64,000 nucleotides of DNA from Pseudomonas sp. R37(2017) (GCF_002113375.1 NZ_NEHO01000006.1:1-64000), one strand, 5' to 3'; positions 1 to 11,822 are shown, counted from the stretch's first letter. Notes: generated by a model not told the origin, from the letters alone. A program made the numbers and translations.

Positions 1-116
1 GGGGGGGTGGGGGCGGGGGCAAGGGTGTCGGCCGTGGGCGCCGCCAGCAGCCATCCCGGGCTTGCCGCCAGAAGCGCGAAGGCGACACAGATCATTGACT
101 TGCATACATTGAACAT
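1..116 (-). CDS. 5' end of an exported protein, truncated by the window edge
   Basis: An open minus-strand frame starts at ATG 116 and runs off the window. It encodes a short polar start, a hydrophobic stretch (ICVAFALLAASPGWLLAA) resembling a signal peptide, then an Ala/Pro/Thr-rich segment. A second ATG lies at 95. No strong ribosome binding site precedes either. Only 38 codons are visible, so the family cannot be named. It is divergent from tctCBA. In other pseudomonads a porin and a two-component system flank tct genes, but nothing here identifies either. Confidence 0.4.
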   Translation of the reverse strand, partial: MFNVCKSMICVAFALLAASPGWLLAAPTADTLAPAPTP

Positions 117-240
117 CGGCGTGCTCGACGGGTTGTTGGTCACTTAGCCAATGAGGTTAGGTCATCACACGCGTACTGGAGCATTGTTTTGTCGAAAGTG
201 CCCGGGGCGGTTTAAGTGGGCTCAGGTCAGCGAGGCGATC

Positions 241-332
241 CTGTAGGAGCGAGCATGCTCGCGATAGCGGTGTATCAGGCGACGTGGATGTTGGATGTGC
301 CGACGTCATCGCGAGCATGCTCGCTCCTACAG
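241..332. repeat. REP-type inverted pair upstream of tctC
   Basis: CTGTAGGAGCGAGCATGCTC at 241 and its reverse complement ending at 332 flank a spacer of about 35 bp. Each arm also contains the inner palindrome GAGCATGCTC. The same unit recurs between many genes in this window, as expected for Pseudomonas REP/REPIN elements. It fills most of the 117-483 gap, where no other feature is seen. Confidence 0.85.
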
Positions 333-483
333 ATTTATAGGGGGGGCGGTGTCATTGGCAGGTGTTTGAGCAAAACAGATCACCCCACGGATCCATGGCC
401 TAAGCTTGTTCGCAGGCCCCTGTTCATCGAACACCTCGATGGACAACCGGCACCCATAAAAACAATGCAATCAGGAGATGCCC

Positions 484-1449
484 ATGTCCGCCTTGATCCG
501 TCGATTCAGTCGCTGCATGGCAGCCGGTTTGACCGCTGCCGTGCTTGTCGCACCCGCCTTTGCGCTGGATACCGTGAAATTCATGGCCCCAGGCTCGGTG
601 GGCGGTGGTTACGACCAGACCGCCCGGGTACTGGGCAAGGCCATGGTCGAAGCCAATACGGCCAAGGCCGTGACCTTCGAGAACAAGGGCGGGGCGGGCG
701 GGACCCTGGGGCTGGCGCAATTCGCCAACAGCACCAAGGGCGACCCGAACGCATTGCTGGTGGTCGGCGCGATCATGGTCGCGGGTATCGAACAGAACAA
801 ACCGCAGATCAGCCTCAAGGATGTAACGCCCATTGCCCGACTGTTCACCGAGTACAACGTGATCGCCGTGCGCAAGGAATCCGAATTCAAGACCCTCGAT
901 GACCTGATCAAGGCCTTCAAGGCCAATCCGACCAGCATCACCTGGGGCGGCGGCTCCAAGGGCTCGGTCGACCACATCGGCATCGCCGAGCTTGCCGGCA
1001 AGCTGGATGTTCCAGTCAACAAGGTCAACTACGTGGCCTTTGGTGGAGGCGGCGAAGTGGTTGCCCAGGCGCTGGGCGGCCAGCTCAAGGTGATCACCGG
1101 CGGTTACGCCGAGCTGGGCCAATACATCAAGGCCGGTCAGTTTCGTGTGCTGGCCATCGGCGCGCCGGAGCGCGTGCCCGGCATCGATGCGCCAACCCTC
1201 AAGGAGAGCGGCTATGACGTGATCATCGGCAACTGGCGCGGCGTTTACGGTGCATCGGGCCTTACGCCGCAGCAGCGCAAGGAAGTGATCGATGCTGTCG
1301 TGGCCGCCACCAACAGCAAGGTCTGGCAGGACAATATCCAGACCAACGCCTGGACCTCCAGCGTGCTGACCGGCGACGAATTCGGCAAATTCGTCGAGGA
1401 AGAACACGTACGGTTGCGCGCCATGCTGGTCAAGGTCGGGCTGCTTTGA
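484..1449 (+). CDS. tctC: TctC, periplasmic tricarboxylate-binding protein
   Basis: A Bug-family extracytoplasmic solute receptor of 321 residues, the usual length. It begins with a Sec signal peptide (about residues 1-28, ending APAFA) and has the family's early glycine-rich segment GSVGGGYDQTAR. It should capture citrate or a related tricarboxylate and deliver it to TctAB. An upstream ATG at 478 touches the AGGAG at 473-477, so ATG 484, six bases after that motif, is preferred. tctB follows after one base and tctA after that, so the three are almost certainly co-transcribed. The tctDE two-component regulators often found beside tct operons are not visible here. Confidence 0.93.
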   Translation: MSALIRRFSRCMAAGLTAAVLVAPAFALDTVKFMAPGSVGGGYDQTARVLGKAMVEANTAKAVTFENKGGAGGTLGLAQFANSTKGDPNALLVVGAIMVAGIEQNKPQISLKDVTPIARLFTEYNVIAVRKESEFKTLDDLIKAFKANPTSITWGGGSKGSVDHIGIAELAGKLDVPVNKVNYVAFGGGGEVVAQALGGQLKVITGGYAELGQYIKAGQFRVLAIGAPERVPGIDAPTLKESGYDVIIGNWRGVYGASGLTPQQRKEVIDAVVAATNSKVWQDNIQTNAWTSSVLTGDEFGKFVEEEHVRLRAMLVKVGLL

Positions 1450-1450
1450 A

Positions 1451-1936
1451 ATGGCACCACTGCGCGCGGTGGTGCCGACGCAATTGGCAGTCGGTATCGG
1501 CCTGATCGCCATCAGCGTTATGTTGGCAATGGGGGCCTACCGTTTTCCGCCCGAAATGGGCTTCGTCATCCTTCCAGCCTACGTTTACCCCTATGTCGTG
1601 GCGGCGTTTCTCGGCGGTGTGGGCGTGTTGTTGAGCTGGCAGGCGCTCACCGGCGGTTTTCGCGAACTGGGTAACGACGATACGGGTACGGTGCCCGATG
1701 GAAAAGCCGGTGCGGCCTGGGTGACCGCAGGGCTGGTCGGGGTGGCGGTGCTGATCAATCTCATCGGTTTTGTACTGGCCGCCGGGTTGCTGTTTGCCTG
1801 TTCGGCCCGGGGCTTTGGCAGCCGTCATCCGCTGCGGGACCTGGCCATCGGCATTGCCTTGACCCTGCCGATCTACTGGCTGTTCAACGCCGGGCTGGGG
1901 GTTTCCCTGCCGTCGCTGATCAACATCTGGCTTTGA
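1451..1936 (+). CDS. tctB: TctB, small membrane subunit of the tricarboxylate transporter
   Basis: A 161-residue protein with four predicted membrane segments (near residues 12-30, 38-60, 90-118 and 128-155), typical of the small TctB subunit of tripartite tricarboxylate transporters. It begins one base after the tctC stop and ends 15 bases before tctA, so it depends on operon translation. Small TctB subunits are poorly conserved, so the call rests as much on its place between tctC and tctA as on its sequence. Confidence 0.88.
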   Translation: MAPLRAVVPTQLAVGIGLIAISVMLAMGAYRFPPEMGFVILPAYVYPYVVAAFLGGVGVLLSWQALTGGFRELGNDDTGTVPDGKAGAAWVTAGLVGVAVLINLIGFVLAAGLLFACSARGFGSRHPLRDLAIGIALTLPIYWLFNAGLGVSLPSLINIWL

Positions 1937-1951
1937 AAGGAGGGCGACATC

Positions 1952-3460
1952 GTGGACATTCTTTCAAGCCTGGCGATGGGTTTTGCCGCGGCGCTGACGC
2001 CGATCAATCTGATGTGGGGGTTCATCGGCTGCCTGCTCGGCACCGCCATCGGCGTATTGCCGGGGATCGGTCCGGCGCTGACAGTGGCGCTGTTGTTGCC
2101 GATCACCGCCAAGGTCGACCCCACAGGGGCCTTGATCATGTTCGCCGGTATCTACTACGGCGCGCAGTTCGGTGGCTCCACGACCTCGATTTTGCTCAAC
2201 ACCCCCGGCGAATCGTCGTCGATGGTCACGGCCCTGGAAGGCAACCTGATGGCGCGCAACGGCCGGGCCGGGCCGGCGCTGGCAACGGCGGCGATAGGCT
2301 CTTTCATCGCCGGCACCATCGCCACGATTTTGCTGACGCTGTTCGCGCCCATCGTGGCCAGGCTGGCACTGAATTTCGGCCCGACGGAATACTTCGCGAT
2401 CCTGGTGCTGTCATTCACCACCGTGTCGGCGGTGCTCGGCGCTTCGATGCTGCGCGGGTTCGCCTCGCTGGGCGTTGGCTTGACCATCGGTTTGATCGGT
2501 CTGGACTCGACCTCGGGCATTGCCCGCTACACCCTCGGCGTGCCCGAGTTGGTGGACGGCATCGAGGTGGTGCTGGTGGCGGTCGGTCTGTTCGCGGTGG
2601 GCGAGGCCTTGTACAGCTTGCTCTATCAAGCTGAAACAAAGGAGGGGCGGCATCGCCTGACCTCGTTGTGGATGACCCGGGCCGACTGGAAACGCTCGGT
2701 GCCTGCGTGGCTTCGGGGCACGCTGATCGGTTTTCCGTTCGGTTCGATTCCGGCCGGTGGCGCCGAGATTCCGACCTTTCTGTCCTATTCCACCGAACGC
2801 AAGCTCAGCAAGCACCCCAAGGAGTTTTCCGCCAACAAGGGCGAGGGCGCCATTGAAGGTGTCGCCGGCCCGGAAGCGGCGAATAATGCCAGCGCGACCG
2901 GGTCGCTGGTGCCGTTGCTGACCCTGGGCATCCCGACGTCCGCTACCGCTGCAATCCTTTTGGCCGCGTTCCAGAACTACAACCTGCAACCGGGGCCGAT
3001 GCTGTTCGAAACCTCCGCCGACCTGGTCTGGACGCTGGTGGCCTCGCTGTACATCGGCAACGTGATTCTGCTGGTGTTGAACCTGCCGCTGGTGGGCCTG
3101 TGGGTCAAACTGCTGCAAATCCCCCGGCCCTACCTGAACGCCGGCATCCTGGTCTTCGCCACCATCGGCGTGTACGGCATGCGTCACTCATCCTTCGACC
3201 TGATCCTGATGTTGGCGATTGGCTGGGGCGGGGTGCTGATGCGGCGCTTCGATTTCCCCGTCGCCCCGGTGATCGTCGGCATGCTGCTGGGGCCGATGGC
3301 CGAGAAACAACTGCGTAACGCCTTGTCCATCAGTCAGGGCGACTGGACGGTGTTCCTCACGCAACCGATCTCGGCGTTCTTCCTCGCCCTGACATTGGTA
3401 GTGTTGGTGGTACCCCATGTGCTGCATAAACGCGGCATCAAGCTGCATGAGGATGATTGA
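1952..3460 (+). CDS. tctA: TctA, large membrane subunit of the tricarboxylate transporter
   Basis: A 502-residue polytopic inner-membrane protein that forms the transport channel of the TctABC secondary transporter. It carries TctA-family glycine-rich motifs: [13 protein letters not shown] near residue 45, [19 protein letters not shown] near 70-88, and a second block near residue 265 ([18 protein letters not shown]). The start is GTG 1952, preceded by AAGGAGG at 1937-1943 with good spacing. It is the last gene of tctCBA; a REP pair begins 20 bases after its stop, which may affect mRNA 3' ends. Confidence 0.95.
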   Translation: MDILSSLAMGFAAALTPINLMWGFIGCLLGTAIGVLPGIGPALTVALLLPITAKVDPTGALIMFAGIYYGAQFGGSTTSILLNTPGESSSMVTALEGNLMARNGRAGPALATAAIGSFIAGTIATILLTLFAPIVARLALNFGPTEYFAILVLSFTTVSAVLGASMLRGFASLGVGLTIGLIGLDSTSGIARYTLGVPELVDGIEVVLVAVGLFAVGEALYSLLYQAETKEGRHRLTSLWMTRADWKRSVPAWLRGTLIGFPFGSIPAGGAEIPTFLSYSTERKLSKHPKEFSANKGEGAIEGVAGPEAANNASATGSLVPLLTLGIPTSATAAILLAAFQNYNLQPGPMLFETSADLVWTLVASLYIGNVILLVLNLPLVGLWVKLLQIPRPYLNAGILVFATIGVYGMRHSSFDLILMLAIGWGGVLMRRFDFPVAPVIVGMLLGPMAEKQLRNALSISQGDWTVFLTQPISAFFLALTLVVLVVPHVLHKRGIKLHEDD

Positions 3461-3480
3461 GTCCTGCGAATGCGCAACAC

Positions 3481-3572
3481 CTGTAGGAGCGAGCATGCTC
3501 GCGATAGCGGTGTGTCCGACACCAATGATGTCGACTGAAACTGCGCCATCGCGAGCATGCTCGCTCCTACAG
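3481..3572. repeat. REP-type inverted pair after tctA
   Basis: CTGTAGGAGCGAGCATGCTC at 3481 pairs with the inverted copy ending at 3572. It is nearly identical to the pair at 241-332, with a different central spacer. It lies between convergent genes, tctA and the AhpD-like gene. Confidence 0.85.
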
Positions 3573-3612
3573 GTATGTCGGTAGCTCGCAAATACTGCGT
3601 ACAGCTACGGGC

Positions 3613-4131
3613 TCAGGCGTCGATGGCCGGGAAGTCGATGTCGGTCAGCGCGGCGTTGTTCAGGTAGTTGGTCAGTGTCTGCGACGCTACGTGGGCGATC
3701 ACTTCGATGATCTTGCCGTCATCGATGCCGGCGGCACGGGCCGCGGCGATCTGGTCGACCGTCAGGTGCCCACGGCTTTCGGTGACCTGGCGGGCGAGGA
3801 CGGCATAAGCGTTGAGTTCACCTTGACGCGCGCTGAGGATGTCCTGGCGCGACAGCCCGGCCTTGCCGGCGAACACCGTATGGGCCGCCAGGCAGTAGTC
3901 GCAGCCGTTGACCTGGGACGTGGCGAGGAACACTGCTTCCTTTTCCGTGGCGCTCAGGGACGTCTTGCCCAATGCCGCCGAGTTTTGCAGGTACGAAGCC
4001 AGCACCGCCGGGGCGTGGGCCAATACTTTGAAGAGGTTGGGCAGAAAGCCGATTTTCTTCTGCACGCCTTCCAGCAGCGGGCGAGTGACGTCGGTAGCGT
4101 GTTCCAGGTTGATTGCAGGGATGCGGCTCAT
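3613..4131 (-). CDS. AhpD-like carboxymuconolactone-decarboxylase-fold peroxidase
   Basis: A 172-residue alpha-helical protein of the CMD/AhpD superfamily. The redox motif NGCDYCLAAH (about residues 76-85) has the CxxC plus His arrangement used by peroxidase-type members, and a Glu lies 12 residues before the first Cys, as in the family proton relay. It probably reduces peroxides or acts as a thiol oxidoreductase in the cytoplasm; the electron donor is unknown. It is divergent from the AraC-family gene at 4265, a likely regulator. The start ATG 4131 gives the usual family N-terminus. Confidence 0.8.
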   Translation of the reverse strand: MSRIPAINLEHATDVTRPLLEGVQKKIGFLPNLFKVLAHAPAVLASYLQNSAALGKTSLSATEKEAVFLATSQVNGCDYCLAAHTVFAGKAGLSRQDILSARQGELNAYAVLARQVTESRGHLTVDQIAAARAAGIDDGKIIEVIAHVASQTLTNYLNNAALTDIDFPAIDA

Positions 4132-4264
4132 GGTCGAACTCCGTTTTTTACAGCGCGGTATGCGCTGGGTACGGAGCAGATGTTAGGGACAGCGTCTGGC
4201 TTGTTGGGTGCAAATCGTCGAGGATATGCGACAGATCGTCCAGAACTGTTTCCGGGAGCCTGTC

Positions 4265-5080
4265 ATGGATCGCTTGTCGACGCTGCTCACTCACTTCGGC
4301 GTCAATGCCGGCACCTTTCACAGCGGCACGTTTTGTGGCACCTCCGCCTACGACGGCCAGCAGGCCAGCGGCCACATGCACTTGCTGCAGGCCGGTGAAT
4401 TGTTGCTCAAGCTGGGCGACCAGGCGGACCTGCAACTGACCGAACCGAGCCTGATCTTTTTCCCCCGACCCTATCGACATCGCCTGGTCGCGTCTGAAGA
4501 ATCCGGTACACAACTGGTGTGCGCGACCCTGGATTTCGACGGCGGTGCGGGCAATGCCCTGGCGGCGGCGCTGCCGGATTACCTGGTGCTCAAGCTCGAT
4601 GAGATCCCGAGCCTGGCCGGGACCCTGGAATGGCTGTTCAACGAAGCATTCGACGGTACTTGCGGGCGCGAAGCAGTGATGGATCGCCTGTTCGAGTTGC
4701 TGGTGATTCTGTTGTTGCGGCACATCCTGAGCACCACTGGCCAGCAACCGGGCATGATGGCCGGTCTCGCCGATGGGCGCCTGGCGCGGCCCCTGAGCCT
4801 GATGCATCAAGCCCCGGCCAAGGCCTGGAGCGTGGCCGAACTCTCGGCCGCCGCCAACATGTCGCGGGCCAGCTTCGCCGAGCACTTTCGCCGGGTGGTC
4901 GGGCAGACGCCGGTGGATTACCTGGTGAGTTGGCGCATCAGCCTGGCGCAGAAACGCTTGCGCGAGGGCCGGCCGATTGCGTTGATCGCCGAGGAAGTCG
5001 GCTACGAAAGCCCCTCGGCGCTGGCCCGGGCGTTTCGGCGCAAGACCGGGCTGAGCCCTCGGGAGTGGAAGGGTAGTTGA
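4265..5080 (+). CDS. AraC-family transcriptional regulator with cupin_6-type sensor
   Basis: A regulator of about 271 residues. The N-terminal half resembles the AraC cupin_6 ligand-binding domain; the C-terminal 100 residues hold two helix-turn-helix units (WSVAELSAAANMSRASFAEHF and IALIAEEVGYESPSALARAF). ATG 4265 is preferred over ATG 4208 because GGGAG at 4254-4258 precedes it at good spacing and MDRLSTLL is a normal start for the family. It faces away from the AhpD-like gene across about 130 bp, an arrangement common for regulator and target. Regulators of this type often sit beside small oxidoreductases. Confidence 0.85.
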   Translation: MDRLSTLLTHFGVNAGTFHSGTFCGTSAYDGQQASGHMHLLQAGELLLKLGDQADLQLTEPSLIFFPRPYRHRLVASEESGTQLVCATLDFDGGAGNALAAALPDYLVLKLDEIPSLAGTLEWLFNEAFDGTCGREAVMDRLFELLVILLLRHILSTTGQQPGMMAGLADGRLARPLSLMHQAPAKAWSVAELSAAANMSRASFAEHFRRVVGQTPVDYLVSWRISLAQKRLREGRPIALIAEEVGYESPSALARAFRRKTGLSPREWKGS

Positions 5081-5094
5081 TCAACGCTATCCCC

Positions 5095-5186
5095 CTGTAG
5101 GAGCGAGCCTGCTTGCGATAGCGGTAGTCCATTCAACATCAATGTCGACTGACCTGACGCTATCGCGAGCAGGCTCGCTCCTACAG
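5095..5186. repeat. REP-type inverted pair (CCTGC variant)
   Basis: CTGTAGGAGCGAGCCTGCTT at 5095 and the inverted copy ending CTCGCTCCTACAG at 5186. The inner core is GCCTGCT/AGCAGGC rather than GCATGC. It lies between the AraC gene and the DUF2238 gene. Confidence 0.85.
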
Positions 5187-5295
5187 GTTCCGCAATGTCT
5201 TTGTGCAGCATGGCCTGGAGGAAAAAAGCGAACTTGCCTGACGGCCTTGCCTCGAAGTTAAAAGGGCGATGGCCTGACTTCGAGGTATTCCAGCC

Positions 5296-5970
5296 ATGCA
5301 GCCGAACCAAAACATACGGCACGACCTGACGTTGCTCATGGTGTTTGTGGTGATAGTCGTGGCGTCGGGCTTTTCACCCCGCAGCCGGGTGGACTGGGCG
5401 CTGGAAAACCTGCTGGTGCTGTTGCTGGTGGGGACGCTGGTGGCGGTCGCTCGCCGGTTCCGTCTGTCGGCGAGGTCGATCAGGCTGGTGTTTGCGTTTC
5501 TGTGCGTTCATGAATTGGGCGCCCACTACACCTATTCCCTGGTGCCTTACGAACACTGGTCTTCGGCGTGGCTGGGCTTCAGTTTCGAGCGGCTGTCCGG
5601 TGTTCACCGCAATCACTACGACCGACTGGTGCATCTGAGCTACGGGCTGTTGCTGGCTTACCCGGTGCGTGAAGTCCTGTGGCGCCTGACGCCCCTGCGC
5701 GGGTTCTGGCTGTTTTTCGTGACCCTGAACATCATGCTGTCGACGTCCGCCCTGTACGAACTGGTGGAGTGGATCGGCGGGGCCTTCCTGGGCAATGACA
5801 CGGCGAACGCCTTTGTCGGCGCGCAAAACGATCCGTGGGACTCGCAAAAGGACATGGCCATCGCGGTGCTCGGCGCCTGTACCACCCTGGTGCTGGTGTC
5901 CCTGCGCGGCATGGCGCGCAAACAACCGCTGACGACCGTATGTCGCAAAAAAGACAATTTGTGGGGATAG
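5296..5970 (+). CDS. DUF2238-type inner-membrane protein
   Basis: A 224-residue protein with about six membrane segments. It resembles the YjdF/DUF2238 family: HELGAHYTY near residues 74-82, HYDRLVHLSYGLL near 107-119, YELVEWIGG near 152, and NDPWDSQKDM near 178. The conserved His, Asp, Glu and Trp residues near membrane edges suggest metal binding or catalysis, but no function is established. It is flanked by a REP pair and a chemoreceptor on the same strand and appears to be a single-gene unit. Confidence 0.8.
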   Translation: MQPNQNIRHDLTLLMVFVVIVVASGFSPRSRVDWALENLLVLLLVGTLVAVARRFRLSARSIRLVFAFLCVHELGAHYTYSLVPYEHWSSAWLGFSFERLSGVHRNHYDRLVHLSYGLLLAYPVREVLWRLTPLRGFWLFFVTLNIMLSTSALYELVEWIGGAFLGNDTANAFVGAQNDPWDSQKDMAIAVLGACTTLVLVSLRGMARKQPLTTVCRKKDNLWG

Positions 5971-6063
5971 CCCTCAATGACCGTCCGATCCCGTCGATAA
6001 CCTCTTGAAGCCATCCGCGCGGGGCAAACCCTGCCGTCATACGTGCCAGAGAGGAACCACAGA

Positions 6064-7677
6064 GTGTCCATAAAACTGCGCTTAACATTGCTGATCGGCA
6101 CCGAATTGCTCGCTGCGTTGATCATGAGCCTGGTCAGTTACCTGGGAAACACCCGGATGGCCGGGGCCGTGGAAGACAACAACGTCAGCATGGTCGCGCT
6201 GCGCAATCACCTCGAAGCCGACATGATGCACGACGCGCTGCGCGCCGATGTGCTGTCGGCCATGCTGGTGGGCTTGAACAAAAGCACCAGCAGCAAGGCC
6301 GAGGTGCGCAGTTCCATCGAAGAGCACACCCAGCGCTTTCGCGAAGTGCTCGGGGAAAACCTCAAGCTGCCGGTCAACGACACCATCAAGGCCGGCCTGA
6401 ACAGGATCAAGCCCAGTCTCGACACCTACATCGGCACCGCCGAACGCATCGCCGGGCTGGCGCTGGAGAACCCTGAAGCCGCGCAACAGGACGTGGGCGC
6501 GTTCAACAGCGCCTTCAGCCAGCTGGAAGACCAGATGACCGCCCTCAGCGAGTTGATCGAAAGCGACACGCAACAGACCAGCCAAGGTACGGCTCACGCC
6601 ATCAGCAACGCCAACCTGACCCTGGCCGGTGTGCTGATCGCCAGCCTGTTGCTGCTACTGGCGCTGGGGCGTACGGCGATCCTGAGCATCATGGGCCCGT
6701 TGCAAACCGCCAGCCGCATCGCCGAGAGCATCGCCCATGGCAACCTCAGCGAACCGATTGCCGAGCCCACCCATAATGATGAAGCCAGCGCATTGATCCG
6801 TAGCCTGGCGACCATGCAACGGGATTTGCGCGGCATGATAGAGGTCGTGCGCAGCAACGCCCACGGCGTCAGCGGCATGAGCGCGCAACTGAGCAACGGT
6901 TGCCATGAGGTCGCGGGCAGCAGCCAGCAGCAAAGCGCGGCGGCCAGCACCATGGCCGCGGCCGCCAGCGAAATGACCGCGAGCATCGAGGAAATCACCC
7001 GGCATGCCGAGCGGGCGCTGGACATGGCCAATCAGGCCGAGTCCCTGGCCAAGGACGGCGGCCGGGTGATCCATCAGGTGGTCAGCGACATGGACGGCAT
7101 CGCGCGTTCGGCGCAGCAGTCGGCGCAGGTGATTCGCACACTGGACAAAGAGTCGGAAGGGATTTTCAACATCATCCAGGTGATCAAGGGCATCGCCGAC
7201 CAGACCAACCTGCTGGCACTCAACGCCGCCATCGAAGCCGCCCGCGCCGGCGAGCAGGGTCGTGGTTTTGCCGTGGTGGCCGATGAGGTTCGCAGTCTGG
7301 CGGGGCGCACCAGCGCCTCCACCCAGGAAATCGCCAGCATGGTCGCGCGCATCCAGCAAAGCACCCGCGAGGCGGTGATCAGCATGGAAGAGGGCGTGGC
7401 CCAGGTCGACAAAGGCATGGCGGTGACGGCCGATGTCGAGCGCGCCATTCGCGAGATCCTCGAGGCCACGTTGCATACCACGCAACTGGTCAATGACATC
7501 AGCCGCACCATCGGCGAACAAAGCCTGGCCAGCAACGAAATCGCCCATCAGGTGGAGATGATTGCCGGCATGTCGGAAGGCAACAGCAAGGTGATCGGGC
7601 AGACGGCTTCGACGACCGATGAGTTGTCGAGCCTGGCGGGGCAGTTGTCGCAGTCGGTGGATCGGTTTCGGCTTTGA
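6064..7677 (+). CDS. Methyl-accepting chemotaxis protein
   Basis: A receptor of about 537 residues. Order: membrane segment near residues 7-28, a periplasmic four-helix-bundle-like sensor region to about 185, a second membrane segment near 190-210, HAMP (about 212-265), then the cytoplasmic signalling domain. The signalling tip matches the invariant hairpin ([20 protein letters not shown]). The start is taken as GTG 6064, preceded by GAGAGG at 6049-6054; an in-frame GTG at 6043 would add seven polar residues before the membrane anchor. The ligand cannot be read from sequence. No che genes are nearby, so it must use a distant pathway. Confidence 0.93.
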   Translation: MSIKLRLTLLIGTELLAALIMSLVSYLGNTRMAGAVEDNNVSMVALRNHLEADMMHDALRADVLSAMLVGLNKSTSSKAEVRSSIEEHTQRFREVLGENLKLPVNDTIKAGLNRIKPSLDTYIGTAERIAGLALENPEAAQQDVGAFNSAFSQLEDQMTALSELIESDTQQTSQGTAHAISNANLTLAGVLIASLLLLLALGRTAILSIMGPLQTASRIAESIAHGNLSEPIAEPTHNDEASALIRSLATMQRDLRGMIEVVRSNAHGVSGMSAQLSNGCHEVAGSSQQQSAAASTMAAAASEMTASIEEITRHAERALDMANQAESLAKDGGRVIHQVVSDMDGIARSAQQSAQVIRTLDKESEGIFNIIQVIKGIADQTNLLALNAAIEAARAGEQGRGFAVVADEVRSLAGRTSASTQEIASMVARIQQSTREAVISMEEGVAQVDKGMAVTADVERAIREILEATLHTTQLVNDISRTIGEQSLASNEIAHQVEMIAGMSEGNSKVIGQTASTTDELSSLAGQLSQSVDRFRL

Positions 7678-7696
7678 GGTCGAGGTTGCCTGACCT

Positions 7697-7783
7697 GACG
7701 CCTTCGCGAGCAGGCTCGCTCCCACAAAGGATCTTCGGCACAAGGAGATCCCCTGTGGGAGCGAGCCTGCTCGCGAAGGCGTC
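7697..7783. repeat. REP-type inverted pair, outward orientation
   Basis: GACGCCTTCGCGAGCAGGCTCGCTCCCACA and its inverted partner ending GCGAAGGCGTC at 7783. The arms face the opposite way to most pairs here (CTCCCAC inside), and the core is the CCCACA/TGTGGG subtype. It lies between the convergent chemoreceptor and ilvD genes. Confidence 0.85.
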
Positions 7784-7802
7784 AGACCAGACACCGCCTG
7801 TC

Positions 7803-9485
<1,683 letters not shown>

Positions 9486-9855
9486 GGCTGTTCCTCACAC
9501 TCATTGAGAAAAACAGGGTGAGTATAGAAGGCCGGGTGCCCGGGCCCGGACTAAACGGTCGGGAACAGACGCACGGGTAAGCCCTGTCGTGATATTCTTC
9601 GCGCCCACTTGGTTTGACCTATTCAGTTGGCATGTCTTCTAGACGTGCCGACCGAATCACTGTCGCTCAAGTAGCTGAAGCCAATAAAGATAAAAAGTCA
9701 GTTCAGAAGGGACATTCAACTGGGGTCGATGCGGTTCGTCGGCCTTGTGTGCCCACCCTGCGATCCTTGAGTGCCGCACCCGTGACTGCCGCGAAACACG
9801 GGGCTGTGCGCGTGAGGATGGAAGGGCGGATGACGTTTTATCATAGGTGCTACAG
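9486..9855. other. Divergent intergenic region between ilvD and mqo
   Basis: A 370-bp gap between divergent genes that must hold both promoters. A short open frame from about 9614 lacks a ribosome binding site and resembles no known protein. No REP element, hairpin with a T tract or clear operator was recognised. Confidence 0.5.
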
Positions 9856-11502
9856 ATGTTTAAGAAAGTGAACACGGCCCTGCTGGGGCTGGCTTTGTCG
9901 ATGGGCATGACTTCGGTCCATGCGCAAGAGGCAAAGAAAGTCGATGTGCTGCTGATTGGCGGCGGCATCATGAGCGCGACCCTGGGGGTCTGGCTCAATG
10001 AGCTGGAACCTGGCACGTCGATGGAAATGATCGAGCGCCTCGATGGCGTCGCCCAGGAAAGCTCCAACGGCTGGAACAACGCCGGTACCGGTCACTCCGC
10101 CCTGGCCGAGCTGAACTACACCCCGGAAGACGAAAACGGCAAGGTCTCGATCCCCAAGGCCGTTGAAATCAACGAAGCCTTCCAGATTTCCCGCCAGTTC
10201 TGGGCCTGGCAGGTTCAGCAAGGTGTGCTGAAGAACCCGCGTTCGTTCATCAACTCCACTCCGCACATGAGCTTCGTGTGGGGCGATGACAACATCAAGT
10301 TCCTGAAAAAGCGCTACGACGCCCTGCAGGCGAGCCCGCTGTTCGCCGGCATGCAGTACTCCGAAGACCCGGCTGTGATCAAGCAGTGGGTGCCGCTGAT
10401 GATGGAAGGGCGTGACCCGAACCAGAAAGTCGCGGCCACCTGGAGTCCGATCGGCACCGACGTGAACTTCGGCGAAATCACGCGCCAGTTCGTTGCTCAC
10501 CTGCAAACCACGCCGAAGTTCGACTTGAAGCTGTCCAGCGAAGTGCAGGACATCAGCAAAAACGCAGACGGCAGCTGGCACGTCAGCTACAAGAACCTCA
10601 AGGACGGCAGCAAGTCCGAGACCGACGCCAAGTTCGTGTTCATCGGTGCCGGCGGCGGTGCCCTGCACCTGCTGCAGAAGTCCGGCATTCCTGAAGCCAG
10701 GGAATACGCAGGCTTCCCGGTAGGCGGCTCGTTCCTGGTGACCGAGAACCCGACCATCGCCGAGCAACACCTGGCCAAGGCCTACGGCAAGGCTTCGGTG
10801 GGCGCACCGCCGATGTCGGTTCCGCACCTGGACACCCGCGTGCTGGACGGCAAGCGCGTGATCCTGTTTGGCCCGTTCGCGACCTTCAGCACCAAGTTCC
10901 TCAAGGAAGGTTCGTACCTGGACCTGCTGACCACCACGACCACCCACAACGTGTGGCCAATGACCAAGGTCGGCATCAAGGAATACCCGCTGGTCGAGTA
11001 CCTGGCAGGCCAGTTGATGCTGTCTGACGAAGACCGCATGAACGCCCTGAAGGAATACTTCCCGAACGCCAAGGCCGAAGACTGGCGCCTGTGGCAAGCC
11101 GGCCAGCGCGTGCAGATCATCAAGCGTGACGAAGCCGCCGGTGGCGTGCTGAAACTGGGCACCGAAATCGTCGCCTCGCAAGACGGCAGCATCGCCGGCC
11201 TGCTGGGCGCCTCCCCAGGCGCCTCGACCGCCGCACCGATCATGCTGACCGTGCTGCAGAAAGTGTTCAAGGACAAGGTCGCGACCCCTGAGTGGCAGGC
11301 AAAACTGCACCAGATCGTGCCGAGCTATGGCACTCAGCTGAACGCCAGTCCGGAGAAGGTTGCCGAGGAGTGGGCCTACACCGCCAAGGTGCTGGAGCTG
11401 ACTCCGCCACCCGCGGTGATCGCGCCGGCTGTGACGCCGGTGACGGTCGATACGGCTGTAAAAGCGCCGAAGGCTAATGCGGCGAGTGATATGGCTCTGT
11501 AA
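9856..11502 (+). CDS. mqo: Malate:quinone oxidoreductase with an N-terminal hydrophobic leader
   Basis: A 548-residue FAD-dependent enzyme oxidising malate to oxaloacetate with transfer of electrons to quinone. The dinucleotide-binding motif [14 protein letters not shown] lies near residues 30-43 rather than at the extreme N-terminus, because a signal-peptide-like leader ([22 protein letters not shown]) precedes it. Other family blocks are [14 protein letters not shown] near 70 and [17 protein letters not shown] near 450. A Pro/Ala/Val-rich tail of about 35 residues extends beyond the core. ATG 9856 follows AGG at 9845-9847. It is monocistronic, with a terminator after it. Confidence 0.93.
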   Translation: MFKKVNTALLGLALSMGMTSVHAQEAKKVDVLLIGGGIMSATLGVWLNELEPGTSMEMIERLDGVAQESSNGWNNAGTGHSALAELNYTPEDENGKVSIPKAVEINEAFQISRQFWAWQVQQGVLKNPRSFINSTPHMSFVWGDDNIKFLKKRYDALQASPLFAGMQYSEDPAVIKQWVPLMMEGRDPNQKVAATWSPIGTDVNFGEITRQFVAHLQTTPKFDLKLSSEVQDISKNADGSWHVSYKNLKDGSKSETDAKFVFIGAGGGALHLLQKSGIPEAREYAGFPVGGSFLVTENPTIAEQHLAKAYGKASVGAPPMSVPHLDTRVLDGKRVILFGPFATFSTKFLKEGSYLDLLTTTTTHNVWPMTKVGIKEYPLVEYLAGQLMLSDEDRMNALKEYFPNAKAEDWRLWQAGQRVQIIKRDEAAGGVLKLGTEIVASQDGSIAGLLGASPGASTAAPIMLTVLQKVFKDKVATPEWQAKLHQIVPSYGTQLNASPEKVAEEWAYTAKVLELTPPPAVIAPAVTPVTVDTAVKAPKANAASDMAL

Positions 11503-11523
11503 CCAGCAGCCCAGTCAGAAAAA

Positions 11524-11559
11524 GCCCACTGAACCGGCGACGGTCAGTGGGTTTTTTTG
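11524..11559 (+). terminator. Rho-independent terminator of mqo
   Basis: Inverted repeat CCCACTGA...TCAGTGGG (11526-11551) followed by a T run, starting about 20 bases after the mqo stop. Confidence 0.85.
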
Positions 11560-11720
11560 TGGGCGATGACAAGGCCCCTTTCCGAGAGCGATGGCTCTAT
11601 ACCGCGCTTCTTCGGCGCAGTTGTCATCAATTGTCAAGCCACTGACGCTAAATGAAAAGCCTGCAGCGGGCTCGTGTCGATACTGGTTCTCTCACGATAC
11701 CCCACTGCCTTGGGGGGAAC

Positions 11721-11822
11721 CTGTAGGAGCGAGCACGCTCGCGATGGACTCAAGAGCGCTGCGTTTCACCTGCAAGCACGCGTAATCGTTGACGACCATC
11801 GCGAGCGTGCTCGCTCCTACAG
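11721..11822. repeat. REP-type inverted pair (GCACGC variant)
   Basis: CTGTAGGAGCGAGCACGCTC at 11721 and its inverted copy ending at 11822 (GAGCGTGCTCGCTCCTACAG). It occupies the middle of the 390-bp gap between mqo and the molybdoenzyme gene; no other feature is seen there. Confidence 0.85.

Noticed and set aside
1..20. G-rich run at the window start as a G-quadruplex or assembly artefact
   Set aside because: It reads as Pro/Ala codons of the truncated minus-strand frame, so no separate claim is made.
424..1512. Long minus-strand open frame opposite tctC
   Set aside because: It lies antisense to a clear TctC; the composition is that of a high-GC shadow frame with no ribosome binding site or family.
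2411..3187. Minus-strand frame opposite tctA
   Set aside because: A shadow of the TctA coding sequence; low-complexity Gln/His/Arg-rich translation.
9614..9871. 85-codon plus-strand frame overlapping the mqo start
   Set aside because: No ribosome binding site, no family and overlap with mqo; treated as intergenic.
9850..11310. 486-codon minus-strand frame opposite mqo
   Set aside because: An antisense shadow of a strongly conserved Mqo.
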